Below, piece after piece: positions 19,758 through 29,713 of a stretch of DNA of 64,000 bases. Position 1 is the first letter of the stretch, and every line of letters starts with the position of its first letter. The position numbers and the translations under genes were made by a program. Under the pieces are notes generated by a model. That model was given only the letters and a program-made list of their open reading frames with translations. It made no database searches and had not been told where the DNA came from. The stretch is from Pseudomonas sp. B20(2017) (GTDB lineage Bacteria; Pseudomonadota; Gammaproteobacteria; Pseudomonadales; Pseudomonadaceae), in NCBI RefSeq assembly GCF_002113125.1, contig NZ_NEJP01000005.1, positions 130,450 through 194,449 on the forward strand. The letters are read 5' to 3'.

Positions 19758-19835
19758 ATGAAAACCTCTCACACCCTCATTCAGCTTCGCCAGCACCGCA
19801 GCCTGTGCCTCGTCAGCGCACGACTGCCGGGCTGA
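19758..19835 (+). CDS. Candidate leader peptide upstream of leuA (25 codons)
   Basis: The ORF encodes [20 protein letters not shown] followed by ARLPG. AGGG lies 8 bases before the ATG. Five of 25 codons are leucine (CTC, CTT, CTG, CTC, CTG), with five arginines, and it ends 89 bases before leuA. This suggests a leader peptide controlling leuA by ribosome pausing. I see no classic terminator with a T-run between it and leuA, so coupling or a non-canonical attenuator would be required. Conservation in other pseudomonads would decide it. Confidence 0.5.
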   Translation: MKTSHTLIQLRQHRSLCLVSARLPG

Positions 19836-19924
19836 ATCGCTGCGCCTCGTCCCACGCTTTTCCAAGAACGTTCGTTCCACCGGCAGGCCGCCTCTTTTCG
19901 GCCCAGACAATAAGGAATTTCCCG

Positions 19925-21604
19925 ATGAGCATGCTCAAAGACCCGTCTTCGAAATACCGCGCGTTTCCAGTGATCAACCTGCCGGATCGCACCTGGCCGT
20001 CGAAAACCATCGATGCCGCGCCGATCTGGTGCAGCTCCGACCTGCGTGACGGCAACCAGTCGTTGATCGAGCCAATGGACGCGGTGAAAAAGCTGCGCTT
20101 CTGGAAAACCCTGGTGCAGGTGGGCGTGAAGGAAATCGAAGCCTCGTTCCCGGCCGCTTCGCAAACCGACTTCGACTTCGTGCGCACCCTGATCGAAGAC
20201 GGCCACATCCCGGACGACACCACCATTCAGGTGCTGACCCAGGGCCGTGAAGACCTGATCGAGCGCACCTTCGAATCCCTGCGCGGGGCGAAGAAAGCGA
20301 TTGTTCACCTGTACAACGCCACCTCCCCTTCTTTCCGTCGCATCGTGTTCAACCAGGACAAGGACGGGATCAAGGCCATCGCCGTGAACGCCGCGAAGCT
20401 GTTCGTCAAATACGCAGCCATGCAGCCGGACACCGAATGGACTTTCGAGTACTCGCCGGAAACCTTCAGCGCCACCGAGCTGGAATTCGCCAAGGAAGTC
20501 TGTGACGCGGTGATCGAGGTCTGGAACCCGACACCTGAGCACAAGATCATCCTCAACCTGCCGGCCACCGTTGAATGTGCGACCCCGAACGTCTACGCCG
20601 ACCAGATCGAGTGGTTCCACCGCAACATCAACCGTCGTGACAGCGTGATCATCAGCCTGCACACCCACAACGACCGTGGCACCGGCGTGGCCGCCACCGA
20701 GCTGGGCCTGATGGCCGGCGCTGACCGCGTCGAAGGCTGCCTGTTCGGCAACGGCGAGCGTACCGGCAACGTCGACCTCGTGACCGTGGCACTGAACATG
20801 TACACCCAGGGCCTCGACCCGCAACTGGACTTCTCCGACATCGATGGCGTGCGCAAGGTCGTCGAAGAGTGCAACCAGATCCAGGTTCACCCACGTCACC
20901 CTTACGTCGGCGACCTGGTGCACACCGCCTTCTCCGGCTCCCACCAGGACGCGATCCGCAAGGGCTTCGCCCAGCAGAAATCCGACGCACTGTGGGAAGT
21001 ACCGTACCTGCCGATCGATCCGGCCGACATCGGCCGCAGCTACGAGGCGGTGATCCGCGTCAACAGCCAGTCGGGCAAGGGCGGCATCGCCTACTTGCTG
21101 GAACAGGAATACGGCATCAGCCTGCCACGTCGCATGCAGATCGAATTCAGCCAGGTCGTGCAGCGTGAAACCGATCGCCTGGGCCTGGAGATGACCGCGC
21201 AGCAAATCCACGCGCTGCTGCACAGCGAGTACCTGCAAGCCAACACCCCGTATGCGTTGGTCAGCCATCGCCTGCAGGAAGAAAACGGCAACAGCGCCGT
21301 CGAAGTGGAAGTGGCGAGCAAGGGTCAGGGCGAGACCAACCTGCACTGGCGCGGCAAGGGCAACGGCGCGCTGGAAGCGCTGGTGGCCGGTCTGCCGATT
21401 CCGGTGGAGATCATGGACTACAACGAACACGCTATCGGCGCAGGCACCAACGCCAAGGCGGCGGCCTACATCGAACTGCGTGTGAACGGCGAACGTGCGG
21501 TACACGGCGTGGGCATCGATGAGAACATCACCACGGCCAGCTTCAAAGCCCTGTTCAGCGCGCTGAACCGCTCGCTGAGCCAGCCGGAAGCGAAAGCGGC
21601 GTAA
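19925..21604 (+). CDS. leuA: 2-isopropylmalate synthase (long form)
   Basis: A 559-residue enzyme that condenses acetyl-CoA and 2-ketoisovalerate in the first step of leucine synthesis. The catalytic barrel has [11 protein letters not shown] near residue 40 and the metal-binding HTHNDRGTG near 244; the C-terminal region from about 420 is the leucine-sensing regulatory domain. The length fits the longer LeuA type 2. I chose ATG 19925 (AAGGA at an 8-base gap); ATG 19931 is an alternative and the open frame from 19805 lacks family similarity. A rho-independent terminator follows at once, so the gene is monocistronic. Confidence 0.95.
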   Translation: MSMLKDPSSKYRAFPVINLPDRTWPSKTIDAAPIWCSSDLRDGNQSLIEPMDAVKKLRFWKTLVQVGVKEIEASFPAASQTDFDFVRTLIEDGHIPDDTTIQVLTQGREDLIERTFESLRGAKKAIVHLYNATSPSFRRIVFNQDKDGIKAIAVNAAKLFVKYAAMQPDTEWTFEYSPETFSATELEFAKEVCDAVIEVWNPTPEHKIILNLPATVECATPNVYADQIEWFHRNINRRDSVIISLHTHNDRGTGVAATELGLMAGADRVEGCLFGNGERTGNVDLVTVALNMYTQGLDPQLDFSDIDGVRKVVEECNQIQVHPRHPYVGDLVHTAFSGSHQDAIRKGFAQQKSDALWEVPYLPIDPADIGRSYEAVIRVNSQSGKGGIAYLLEQEYGISLPRRMQIEFSQVVQRETDRLGLEMTAQQIHALLHSEYLQANTPYALVSHRLQEENGNSAVEVEVASKGQGETNLHWRGKGNGALEALVAGLPIPVEIMDYNEHAIGAGTNAKAAAYIELRVNGERAVHGVGIDENITTASFKALFSALNRSLSQPEAKAA

Positions 21605-21617
21605 CTGACCGCTGCAA

Positions 21618-21656
21618 TGCAAAAGGCCCCGGAGTGCGAACTCCGGGGCCTTTTTT
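21618..21656 (+). terminator. leuA terminator
   Basis: A long GC stem (AAGGCCCCGGAGT with ACTCCGGGGCCTT) around a short loop ends in a run of seven T, 15 bases after the leuA stop. Confidence 0.9.
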
Positions 21657-21689
21657 TGCCTGCCATTCTGGTGCTGTCTGTAATGACCC

Positions 21690-21782
21690 CTTCGCGGGCA
21701 AGCCCGCTCCCACAGGGGACGCTGGTGCACCCCAGACTCATGTGCACCATAGAACACTGTGGGAGCGGGCTTGCCCGCGAAA
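21690..21782. repeat. REP-type inverted pair (REPIN-like)
   Basis: Arms 21690-21714 and 21758-21782 are reverse complements with core TGTGGGAGCGGGCTTGCCCG, 43 bases apart, between the convergent ends of leuA and the omega-amidase gene. The arms match the pair at 15454-15546. Confidence 0.85.
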
Positions 21783-21806
21783 AGGCCCTTGTAGACACTG
21801 CAAGTG

Positions 21807-22598
21807 TCAGGTGAACTCGAAGGTGTCCGCATCCAGATTCGCCGGGAACCGCTCGCGGTAAGCCGCCAGCGAAGCCGCTTCCAGAACCACCTTGAACACC
21901 CCGTCCGCCTCCCCCGCCGCCAGCAAGGTCTCGCCCTGGAAATCCAGTACCTGACTGTCGCCGGTATACGCGAAACCCTTGCCATCGGTGCCAACCCGGT
22001 TGACCGCCGCCACATAGCACAGGTTTTCGATCGCCCGGGCCGGCAGCAGCCGGTTCCAGTGCTGACGTCGCGCGCCCGGCCAGTTGGCGGTGTACAACAG
22101 CAGATCAGTGTCCTGAGCGTCGCGGCTCCACACCGGGAAGCGCAAGTCGTAGCAGATCAGCGGACGCACCCGCCAGCCCTTGAGCTCGAACTGCACCTGG
22201 CGTTCGCCGGGGGTGTAGTGGTTGTGCTCGCCGGCCATGCGGAACAGGTGGCGCTTGTCGTAATGCAGCACCTCACCGTCCGGGCGCGCCCACAGCAAGC
22301 GGTTGCGGTGACTGCCGTCGGCGGCCTGGATAATCACACTGCCGGTGACGACCGCGTTCAGCTTCGCAGCCTGGGCCCGCAGCCATTTACTGGTCGGGCC
22401 GTTTTCGGCTTCGGCCAGGGTTTCGGACTCCATGGAGAATCCGGTGGTGAACATCTCCGGCAGGATGATCAGATCCGCACCGCGCGCCTGCTCCAGCAAG
22501 GCGTCGAAATGCTCGAGATTGGCCTGACGGTCATGCCAGGCCAGGCTGGTCTGGATCAGCGCCAGATTGAGATCGGGCAACGCACTCAGATCACGCAT
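21807..22598 (-). CDS. Omega-amidase (YafV-type nitrilase-superfamily hydrolase)
   Basis: A 263-residue carbon-nitrogen hydrolase. The catalytic triad is visible: Glu in LPEMF, Lys in YDKRHLF and Cys in ICYDLRFPVWS. These flanking motifs are typical of the YafV group, which hydrolyses 2-oxoglutaramate and 2-oxosuccinamate. The start ATG at 22598 lies inside the end of the aminotransferase gene (13-base overlap). The pair fits the transaminase plus omega-amidase route, in which glutamine donates the amino group and its keto product is removed irreversibly. Confidence 0.88.
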   Translation of the reverse strand: MRDLSALPDLNLALIQTSLAWHDRQANLEHFDALLEQARGADLIILPEMFTTGFSMESETLAEAENGPTSKWLRAQAAKLNAVVTGSVIIQAADGSHRNRLLWARPDGEVLHYDKRHLFRMAGEHNHYTPGERQVQFELKGWRVRPLICYDLRFPVWSRDAQDTDLLLYTANWPGARRQHWNRLLPARAIENLCYVAAVNRVGTDGKGFAYTGDSQVLDFQGETLLAAGEADGVFKVVLEAASLAAYRERFPANLDADTFEFT

Positions 22599-23734
22599 AG
22601 TTTGGCCGCCGCTTCCCGCAGCGTCTCCTCACGTTTGGCAAAGCACAGGCGCACCAGGCGCTGGCTTTCGGGTGGATTCTGGTAGAACACCGACACCGGA
22701 ATACTCGCCACGCCGTGCTCGCGGGTCATCCACATCGCCATCTCGACATCGTTCAGGTCGGGACGAATCTGCGAATAATCGACCAGCTGGAAATAGGTGC
22801 CGGTGACCCGGGTAAAACTGAATCGCGACGGCGCCAGCAGATCACAGAACAGATCGCGCTTGGCCTGATAGAAACCCGGCAGCTCTTCGACGTGTTCCGG
22901 ATGCTCGGCCATGTAATCGGCCAAAGCGAATTGCAACGGCGTCACGCCGCAGAAACTGACGTACTGGTGCACCTTGCGCAGCTCCGCCGTCAGGGCCGGC
23001 GGCGCCACGACGTAGCCGGTTTTCCAGCCGGTGACGTGATAGGTCTTGCCGAACGAGCTGACCACGAAGGCGCGCTGATACAGCTCTTCATGGGCCAGCA
23101 CGCTGACGTGCGGGACGCCGTCGAACACCAGGTGTTCGTAGACTTCGTCGCTGATCACATAGATGTCGCGATCACGGATCAACGCCGCCAGCTGATCCAG
23201 CTCGGCACGGCTGATCAGCGCTCCGCTCGGGTTGTGCGGGGTGTTGAGGATAATCATCCGCGTGCGCGGGCTCAGGGCTGCGCTGAGTTGTTCGAAGTCG
23301 ATGGAAAAATCTTTGAGCCCAAGTTGCACATGCACACAGCGCCCACCGGCCAGCTCTACTGCTGGCTCGTAGCTGTCGTAGGCCGGGTCGAACACGATAA
23401 CTTCGTCGCCACTGTGGATAACCGCCTGGATGGCGCAAAAGATCGCCTGCGTCGCGCCCGGGGTCACGGTTACTTCGGTATCGGCATCGACATTGACGCC
23501 GTAACTGCGGGCGATTTTCGCCGCGATCTGCTGGCGCAGCGCCGGCAGGCCGGTCATCGGCGAATATTGGTTATGGCCACTGGCGATGTGTCGACCGACC
23601 GCGTCGCGCAGTGCCTGCGGGCCGTCGAAATCGGGAAAACCCTGGGAAAGGTTGATCGCTCCGGTCTGCGCCGCGAGCTGAGACATCTGCGTGAAAATAG
23701 TGATGCCGACATTCGGCAGCTTACTGGTGATCAT
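22586..23734 (-). CDS. PLP-dependent methionine aminotransferase (YbdL-type)
   Basis: A 382-residue fold-type I aminotransferase. The motifs are NLSQGFPDFDGP near residue 28, the substrate loop TPHNPSGA, DEVYEHLVF, and the PLP lysine in SSFGKTYHVTGWKTGY. It resembles E. coli YbdL, which makes methionine from 4-methylthio-2-oxobutanoate, so methionine salvage with glutamine as donor is the probable role given the adjoining omega-amidase. I chose ATG 23734 (MITSKLPNVGITIF); the frame opens at 23806 within an unrelated stretch. Confidence 0.85.
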   Translation of the reverse strand: MITSKLPNVGITIFTQMSQLAAQTGAINLSQGFPDFDGPQALRDAVGRHIASGHNQYSPMTGLPALRQQIAAKIARSYGVNVDADTEVTVTPGATQAIFCAIQAVIHSGDEVIVFDPAYDSYEPAVELAGGRCVHVQLGLKDFSIDFEQLSAALSPRTRMIILNTPHNPSGALISRAELDQLAALIRDRDIYVISDEVYEHLVFDGVPHVSVLAHEELYQRAFVVSSFGKTYHVTGWKTGYVVAPPALTAELRKVHQYVSFCGVTPLQFALADYMAEHPEHVEELPGFYQAKRDLFCDLLAPSRFSFTRVTGTYFQLVDYSQIRPDLNDVEMAMWMTREHGVASIPVSVFYQNPPESQRLVRLCFAKREETLREAAAKLCVI

Positions 23735-23805
23735 CGGGGTTCCCTGCTCTGCCCCGGCTCTGACGACGGCGCGGGAGAGCCCGAGGATAGCCCATCCGGC
23801 GCCCA

Positions 23806-23836
23806 TAAAAAAAGGGCGCCAAACGCGCCCCTTTTC
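23806..23836 (-). terminator. Terminator downstream of der
   Basis: On the minus strand GGGGCGC, a short loop and GCGCCC run into seven T. It ends the der transcript about 17 bases after the stop and insulates the aminotransferase gene. Confidence 0.85.
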
Positions 23837-23852
23837 TCTGTTCGCAGCGACC

Positions 23853-25325
23853 TTACTTCTTGTCGCGGCGCTTCTTGCTGGCTTTCTTGTTGTGCGACAT
23901 CAAGCGACGCTTCTTGTTGACCTGGCGGTCGGTCAGCGTGTTCTTGTTGCCTTCGTACGGGTTCTCGCCGCCCTTGAACTCGATACGGATCGGCGTACCG
24001 ACCAGTTTGAGCACACGACGGTAAGTATTTTCCAGATAGCGCACGTACGACTTCGGCACTTTCTCGATCTGGTTGCCGTGGATCACGATGATCGGCGGGT
24101 TCGCACCACCCAGGTGAGCGTAGCGCAGCTTGATCCGGCGGCTGTTGACCATCGGCGGCTGGTGCTCGCTGACCGCGTCTTCGAGAATCTGCGTCAGGCG
24201 GCTGGTCGGCCAGCGGGTGACCGCGGACTTGAACGAGTTCTGCACCGAGGCGTAGAGGTTGCCCACGCCAGTACCGTGCAGTGCCGAGATGAAGTGGATA
24301 TCGGCGAAGTCGACGAAGAACAACCGGCGTTGCAGCTCGACCTTCACGAAATCGCGTTCGCTCGGGGTCATGCCGTCCCACTTGTTGATCGCGATCACCA
24401 GCGCACGACCTGCTTCAAGGGCGAAGCCCAGCAGGTTGAGGTCGTGATCGACCACGCCTTCGCGGGCGTCCATCACGAAGATCACCACGTTGGCGTCTTT
24501 GATCGCCTGCAGGGTTTTGACCACAGAGAATTTTTCGACTTCTTCGTGGATCTTGCCGCGCTTGCGCACACCGGCGGTGTCGATCAGCGTGTACTTCTCG
24601 TCGTTACGCTCGAACGGGATGTAGATACTGTCGCGGGTGGTGCCGGGCTGGTCGTAGACGATCACCCGGTCTTCACCGAGCATGCGGTTGACCAGGGTCG
24701 ACTTGCCGACGTTCGGACGGCCGATGATGGCGATCTTGATCCCGTCTTTTTCGCTCGGGCCAGGAATGCGCTTGGCTTCCTCGCCTTCGGCGACCACTTC
24801 TTCCTCTTCACCTTCGGCCGGCTCGTCGTCATCACGCGGGAAATCGCTCAGGGCGGTTTCCAGCAATTGCGTAATGCCGCGACCATGGGCACCGGCGATC
24901 GGGATCGCGTGGCCCATGCCCAGCGGGGCGAATTCGGCGCGGGCCATTTCCGGGTCGATGTTGTCGACCTTGTTGGCCACTACGTGGGAACGCTTGTTAC
25001 GTTTGCGCAAGTGTTCGGCGATCATCTGGTCGGCGGCGGTGAAGCCGGCCTTGGCATCTACCAGGAACAGAACGACATCCGCTTCTTCGATGGCCAGCAG
25101 CGACTGCTCGGCCATTTTTTCGTCCATACCATGCTCGTCACCGGAGATACCGCCGGTGTCGATCAGAATGTAGGAACGCCCTTGCCACTTGGCCTCACCG
25201 TACTGGCGATCACGGGTCAGACCGGACAAGTCGCCGACGATGGCGTCGCGAGTCCTGGTCAGGCGGTTGAACAAGGTGGACTTGCCGACGTTCGGTCGGC
25301 CCACCAGGGCGATTACGGGAACCAT
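23853..25325 (-). CDS. der: Ribosome biogenesis GTPase Der (EngA)
   Basis: A 490-residue GTPase that acts in 50S subunit maturation. Two tandem G domains each begin with GRPNVGKST (near residues 9 and 203). An acidic linker ([15 protein letters not shown]) lies between them, and a KH-like domain and a very basic tail ([11 protein letters not shown]) end the protein. I chose ATG 25325 with GGAGAG upstream; an in-frame start at 25337 is less likely. It is the last gene of the long minus-strand run that starts at iscR or later. Confidence 0.96.
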   Translation of the reverse strand: MVPVIALVGRPNVGKSTLFNRLTRTRDAIVGDLSGLTRDRQYGEAKWQGRSYILIDTGGISGDEHGMDEKMAEQSLLAIEEADVVLFLVDAKAGFTAADQMIAEHLRKRNKRSHVVANKVDNIDPEMARAEFAPLGMGHAIPIAGAHGRGITQLLETALSDFPRDDDEPAEGEEEEVVAEGEEAKRIPGPSEKDGIKIAIIGRPNVGKSTLVNRMLGEDRVIVYDQPGTTRDSIYIPFERNDEKYTLIDTAGVRKRGKIHEEVEKFSVVKTLQAIKDANVVIFVMDAREGVVDHDLNLLGFALEAGRALVIAINKWDGMTPSERDFVKVELQRRLFFVDFADIHFISALHGTGVGNLYASVQNSFKSAVTRWPTSRLTQILEDAVSEHQPPMVNSRRIKLRYAHLGGANPPIIVIHGNQIEKVPKSYVRYLENTYRRVLKLVGTPIRIEFKGGENPYEGNKNTLTDRQVNKKRRLMSHNKKASKKRRDKK

Positions 25326-25356
25326 GCGGCTCTCCACTTCGTTATTTCAGAAAATA

Positions 25357-25381
25357 CAAAAGCCGCTGCGAGGCAGCGGCT
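25357..25381 (-). terminator. Weak terminator between bamB and der
   Basis: The stem AGCCGCTGC/GCAGCGGCT has a 3-base loop and is followed on the minus strand by TTTT only. It probably ends part of the bamB message and allows read-through to der. Confidence 0.6.
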
Positions 25382-25461
25382 GGTGCTCGGGGCAACACCC
25401 GTGAGTGCTGCAAACCCTGCAGAAGCAAGGCCGCCTGGGGAATTAACCCCAAGCATAGTTG

Positions 25462-26613
25462 TTACTTGATGGTCAGGGCTTCCAGTTTGCCGCTGTTGCC
25501 ATACACATAAATCGTGTCACCCACCACCAGCGGACGGGCACGCAGGCCGTCGCTGTCGATGCGCTCGCGGCCAACGAAACGACCGTCCACCTGACTCAGC
25601 AGGTGCAGGTAACCTTCCAGGTCACCGACTGCAACGTAGCTGGAGAACACTTCCGGCGCCGACAGTTGACGACGGGCCAGCGAGTCGTTGCTCCACAGTG
25701 CTGTGGTGGAACGCTCGTCGACGCCTTCAACGGTGCCTGACGACAGGCTTACGTAGACGTTGCCGAAACCCTGGGCAACACCGGCATAGCTCGAAGCGTC
25801 GCGCTGCCAGAGTTGACGGCCGCTTTCCAGATCCAGTGCCGCAACGCGACCCTGATAGCTGGCAACGTACAGGGTGCCGCCGGACAGCAGCAGACCGCCG
25901 TCGATGTCGACCACGCGCTCCAGTTCCGAACGACCTTGTGGAATCGCGATCCGCTGTTCCCAGACCGGCACGCCGTTGGAAATGTCGAGAGCGACCACTT
26001 TACCGGTCGACAGGCCAGCCACCGCGAGGCGGTTGGTGACGATCGGTGCGCTGGTGCCGCGCAGGGTCAGCACGGCCGGCGTGCTGTCATACACCCAACG
26101 CTGATTGCCGGTGGACGCGTCCAGACCGATCAGACGATCGTCCTGGGTCTGCACCACCACCACGTCACCGTTGTTGGCCGGTGGCGCGAGGACTTCGCTG
26201 TTGACGCGCGAGCGCCACTTCTCTTCACCGTTGATGGCGTCGAGGGCAACGACTTCACCGCGCAGGGTGCCGACCATGACCAGACCGTAACCCACGCCAA
26301 CGGCGCCGGACACAGGCAGTTCAAGGTCTTTCTTCCATTTCACGTCGCCGTTGCCACGATCCAGGCCCATCACGATACCGGTCACGTCGGCCGCATAGAT
26401 GGTGTCACCGTCGATCGCCGGCACCAGCATGTTGTACGTTTCGCCCTGACCGTCACCGATCGAACGGCTCCATTGCTTGTGCAGGACCACTTCTTCTTTG
26501 AAGTCGGTCAGCTCGGCCGGTGGCAGTTCTTTTTTGCTGTTGCTGCTGCAACCCGCGGCCAGAATGGCCAGAGCCAGCAATGCTGCATGCTTCCAACGGA
26601 TCACGTCACGCAT
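25462..26613 (-). CDS. bamB: Outer membrane assembly lipoprotein BamB
   Basis: A 383-residue lipoprotein of the BAM complex, which inserts beta-barrel proteins in the outer membrane. The signal peptide ends in lipobox LAAGC (Cys22), and the rest is an eight-bladed PQQ-like propeller (repeated blades such as VALDAINGEEKWRSRV, IGLDASTGNQRWVYD, AALDLESGRQLWQRD). I chose ATG 26613, where the signal peptide begins; it overlaps the end of yfgM by 8 bases, indicating coupling. Confidence 0.95.
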   Translation of the reverse strand: MRDVIRWKHAALLALAILAAGCSSNSKKELPPAELTDFKEEVVLHKQWSRSIGDGQGETYNMLVPAIDGDTIYAADVTGIVMGLDRGNGDVKWKKDLELPVSGAVGVGYGLVMVGTLRGEVVALDAINGEEKWRSRVNSEVLAPPANNGDVVVVQTQDDRLIGLDASTGNQRWVYDSTPAVLTLRGTSAPIVTNRLAVAGLSTGKVVALDISNGVPVWEQRIAIPQGRSELERVVDIDGGLLLSGGTLYVASYQGRVAALDLESGRQLWQRDASSYAGVAQGFGNVYVSLSSGTVEGVDERSTTALWSNDSLARRQLSAPEVFSSYVAVGDLEGYLHLLSQVDGRFVGRERIDSDGLRARPLVVGDTIYVYGNSGKLEALTIK

Positions 26614-27247
26614 CCCCTTTGGCCAGGTCGTCCAGCTTGATTTGAAGGCCACCGACCGCCGCTTCATCCGACAGTGCCGCCTTGGCTTTTTGATACGCCG
26701 CGTTCGCTTCGTCGGTACGGCCCAGCTGTACCAGCAGGTCGCCCTTGAGTTCTTCGCGAGTGGCCAGGAACGACTTGTCGGCATCGCCTTCGAGCAGTTT
26801 CAGGGCTTCATCGGCCTTGTTCTGTGCGCCCAGTACCTGCGCCAGACGCTGACGGGCGATTTCGCCCAGCGCCGGGTTGGCCGGTTTGGCAACGATGGCC
26901 TTGAGTTCGGTCGCCGCGTCGTCCAGCTTGCCACTGTCGACCGCTACCTTGGCCACGAACAGGCTGCCGTACTGCGCGTAGGCAGAACCGCCGAATTCGC
27001 TGTTGAGCTTGCCGGCCAGATCCGCAACGCGCGCGGCGTCAGGCTTGCCGTCCGGGGTCAGCGTGGTTTCCAGCAATTGCTGATAGAGCACCGAGGCGCC
27101 TTGCGACTGGTTGCTCTGATACTTGTGATATGCCTGCCAGCCGAACACGATGACCAGCGCCAACAGGCCGCCGGTGACCAGAGGTTTGCCGTTGCGTGTC
27201 CACCAGTCCTTCAAATCCGCCAACTGTTCGTCTTCGGTACTCGACAC
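26606..27247 (-). CDS. YfgM-like membrane-anchored TPR protein
   Basis: A 213-residue inner-membrane protein. The cytoplasmic N-terminus (MSSTEDEQLADLKDWWTRNG) precedes one membrane segment (about 23-41), and the periplasmic part carries TPR-like helices. It matches YfgM, an ancillary SecYEG partner thought to hand clients to periplasmic chaperones. It sits between hisS and bamB, as in E. coli and P. aeruginosa. Confidence 0.9.
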   Translation of the reverse strand: MSSTEDEQLADLKDWWTRNGKPLVTGGLLALVIVFGWQAYHKYQSNQSQGASVLYQQLLETTLTPDGKPDAARVADLAGKLNSEFGGSAYAQYGSLFVAKVAVDSGKLDDAATELKAIVAKPANPALGEIARQRLAQVLGAQNKADEALKLLEGDADKSFLATREELKGDLLVQLGRTDEANAAYQKAKAALSDEAAVGGLQIKLDDLAKGDA

Positions 27248-27288
27248 CCCAATACTCCTTAATCGCTAAATCGGCTGTTTAGACAGCT

Positions 27289-28578
27289 TCAACCCTGCAC
27301 GACGCAGGTGGCCAGGTGTGCAGCGAGCGCATCCCAGGCAATGCTTTGTTGTTCGCCCTGGCCACGCAGGGGTTTGAAACCTACCACTTGCTGGGCCATT
27401 TCGTCGTCACCGAGGATCAGTGCGTACAGCGCACCGCTCTTGTCGGCTTTCTTGAACTGGCTCTTGAAGCTGCCGGCGCCAGCATTGACTTGCAGGCGCA
27501 GGTTGGGCAGTTGGTCGCGTACACGCTCGGCCAGGGCCAGACCGGCCAGCTCCGCTTCTTCGCCGAAGGCGCAGAGATAGACGTCGACCTGACGGGAGAT
27601 TTCTTCCGGGATCTGCTCCAGGGTTTCCAGCAGCAGCACCAGACGCTCGATGCCCATGGCGAAACCGACGCCCGGGGTCGGCTTGCCGCCCATCTGCTCG
27701 ACCAGACCGTCATAGCGCCCACCCGCGCAGACGGTGCCCTGGGCGCCGAGCTTGTCGGTGACCCATTCGAATACGGTTTTGCTGTAGTAATCCAGACCAC
27801 GCACCAGCTTCGGGTTCAGCACGTAAGGAATGCCGACGGCATCCAGACGGGCCTTCAGGCCTTCGAAGTGGGCACGGGATTCGTCATCCAGGTAGTCGGC
27901 CATTTTCGGCGCATCGACCAGCACGGCCTGGGTGTCGGCATTTTTGGTGTCGAGCACGCGCAGCGGGTTGGTTTTCAAGCGACGCTGGCTGTCTTCGTCC
28001 AGTTTGTCGTGGTGCGCCGAGAGGTACTCGACCAGCGCTTCACGATAACGGCCACGGGATTCGCTGGTACCCAGACTGTTGAGTTCGAGCTTGACCGCAT
28101 CGCGGATGCCCAGCTCGCCCCACAGGCGCCAGGTCATGATGATCAGCTCGGCGTCGATGTCCGGACCGTCGAGGTTGAACACCTCCAGACCGATCTGGTG
28201 GAACTGGCGATAACGGCCCTTCTGTGGACGCTCGTGACGGAACATCGGGCCGATGTACCAGAGTTTCTGCACCTGGCCACCGCCGGTGATGCCGTGCTCG
28301 AGCACCGCACGCACGCACGCGGCCGTGCCTTCCGGACGCAGGGTCAGGGAGTCGCCGTTGCGGTCTTCGAAGGTGTACATCTCTTTTTCGACGATGTCGG
28401 TCACTTCACCGATCGAGCGCTTGAACAGCTCGGTGAACTCGACGATCGGCATGCGGATCTGCTTGTAACCGTAGTTATCCAGCAGACGCGAAACGGTGCC
28501 TTCGAAATAACGCCATACCGGCGTCTGTTCCGGCAGGATGTCGTTCATGCCACGAATGGCTTGCAGAGACTTGCTCAC
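27289..28578 (-). CDS. hisS: Histidyl-tRNA synthetase
   Basis: A 429-residue class II aminoacyl-tRNA synthetase. It begins with [10 protein letters not shown], has motif 2 [22 protein letters not shown], histidine loops [15 protein letters not shown] and GGRYDGL, motif 3 GFAMGIERL, and an anticodon-binding C-terminal domain. Length matches the family. It lies 22 bases after ispG and 41 before yfgM. Confidence 0.97.
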   Translation of the reverse strand: MSKSLQAIRGMNDILPEQTPVWRYFEGTVSRLLDNYGYKQIRMPIVEFTELFKRSIGEVTDIVEKEMYTFEDRNGDSLTLRPEGTAACVRAVLEHGITGGGQVQKLWYIGPMFRHERPQKGRYRQFHQIGLEVFNLDGPDIDAELIIMTWRLWGELGIRDAVKLELNSLGTSESRGRYREALVEYLSAHHDKLDEDSQRRLKTNPLRVLDTKNADTQAVLVDAPKMADYLDDESRAHFEGLKARLDAVGIPYVLNPKLVRGLDYYSKTVFEWVTDKLGAQGTVCAGGRYDGLVEQMGGKPTPGVGFAMGIERLVLLLETLEQIPEEISRQVDVYLCAFGEEAELAGLALAERVRDQLPNLRLQVNAGAGSFKSQFKKADKSGALYALILGDDEMAQQVVGFKPLRGQGEQQSIAWDALAAHLATCVVQG

Positions 28579-28600
28579 AGAAATTCCTTAATTCGTTCGA

Positions 28601-29710
28601 TCAGCCGCGCGCGATAACCGCTGCGTCAGCTTCGACCTTCTCGGCCGCTTTCTCGCGGATCAGCTTTTCCAGCTCGTCCACCAGATTGTCATTCGTCAGT
28701 TTCTGCGACGGCTTGCCGTCGATGTAAATCAGGTTTGGCGTGCCGCCGGTCAAGCCGATATGGGCTTCCTTGGCTTCGCCGGGGCCGTTGACCACGCAAC
28801 CGATCACCGCGACATCCAGCGGCACCAGCAGGTCTTCAAGGCGCCCTTCCAGCTCGTTCATGGTCTTGACCACATCGAAGTTCTGCCGCGAGCAGCTCGG
28901 GCAGGCGATGAAGTTGATGCCACGGGAACGCAGATGCAAAGACTTGAGAATGTCGTAACCGACCTTCACTTCCTCGACCGGGTCGGCTGCCAGCGAGATG
29001 CGGATAGTATCGCCAATCCCCTCGGCGAGCAGCATACCTAGGCCCACGGCGGATTTCACTGTACCGGAGCGCAATCCACCGGCTTCGGTGATGCCCAGGT
29101 GCAGCGGCTGGACGATTTCCTTGGCCAGCAGACGGTAGGCTTCAACGGCCATGAACACGTCGGAAGCCTTCACGCTGACCTTGAAGTCCTGGAAATTCAG
29201 GCGTTCGAGGTGTTCGACGTGACGCAGGGCGGACTCGACCAACGCGGCCGGGGTCGGCTCGCCGTATTTCTTTTGCAGGTCTTTTTCCAGGGAACCGGCG
29301 TTGACGCCGATGCGGATCGGGATCCCGCGGTCACGGGCGGCATCGACCACCGCACGCACGCGGTCTTCGCGACCGATGTTGCCCGGGTTGATGCGCAGGC
29401 AGTCCACACCCAGCTCGGCCACGCGCAAAGCGATCTTGTAGTCGAAATGGATGTCGGCAACCAACGGCACCTTGACCAGTTGCTTGATCTTGCCGAACGC
29501 CTCGGCGGCGTCCATGTCCGGTACCGAAACGCGGACGATGTCGACGCCGGCGGCTTCCAGACGATTGATCTGTGCGACGGTGGCAGCGACGTCATTGGTG
29601 TCGCTGTTGGTCATGCTCTGCACAGCGATAGGGGCATCGCCGCCCACGGGCACGTTACCGACCCAGATCTTGCGCGATTCGCGACGTTTGATTGGAGATT
29701 CGCCGTGCAT
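28601..29710 (-). CDS. ispG: 4-hydroxy-3-methylbut-2-en-1-yl diphosphate synthase IspG (GcpE)
   Basis: A 369-residue [4Fe-4S] enzyme that makes HMBPP in the MEP isoprenoid pathway. The N-terminal TIM barrel includes [12 protein letters not shown] and [14 protein letters not shown]; the cluster cysteines lie in CPSCSRQ and [10 protein letters not shown], all present. It starts 3 bases after the rodZ stop. It depends on Fe-S clusters and lies in the same strand run as the isc genes. Confidence 0.97.
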   Translation of the reverse strand: MHGESPIKRRESRKIWVGNVPVGGDAPIAVQSMTNSDTNDVAATVAQINRLEAAGVDIVRVSVPDMDAAEAFGKIKQLVKVPLVADIHFDYKIALRVAELGVDCLRINPGNIGREDRVRAVVDAARDRGIPIRIGVNAGSLEKDLQKKYGEPTPAALVESALRHVEHLERLNFQDFKVSVKASDVFMAVEAYRLLAKEIVQPLHLGITEAGGLRSGTVKSAVGLGMLLAEGIGDTIRISLAADPVEEVKVGYDILKSLHLRSRGINFIACPSCSRQNFDVVKTMNELEGRLEDLLVPLDVAVIGCVVNGPGEAKEAHIGLTGGTPNLIYIDGKPSQKLTNDNLVDELEKLIREKAAEKVEADAAVIARG

Positions 29711-29713
29711 GAC

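Noticed and set aside
19781..22015. 744-codon minus-strand frame across leuA and the following repeat
   Set aside because: It spans a real terminator and a REP-type pair, and is antisense to leuA.
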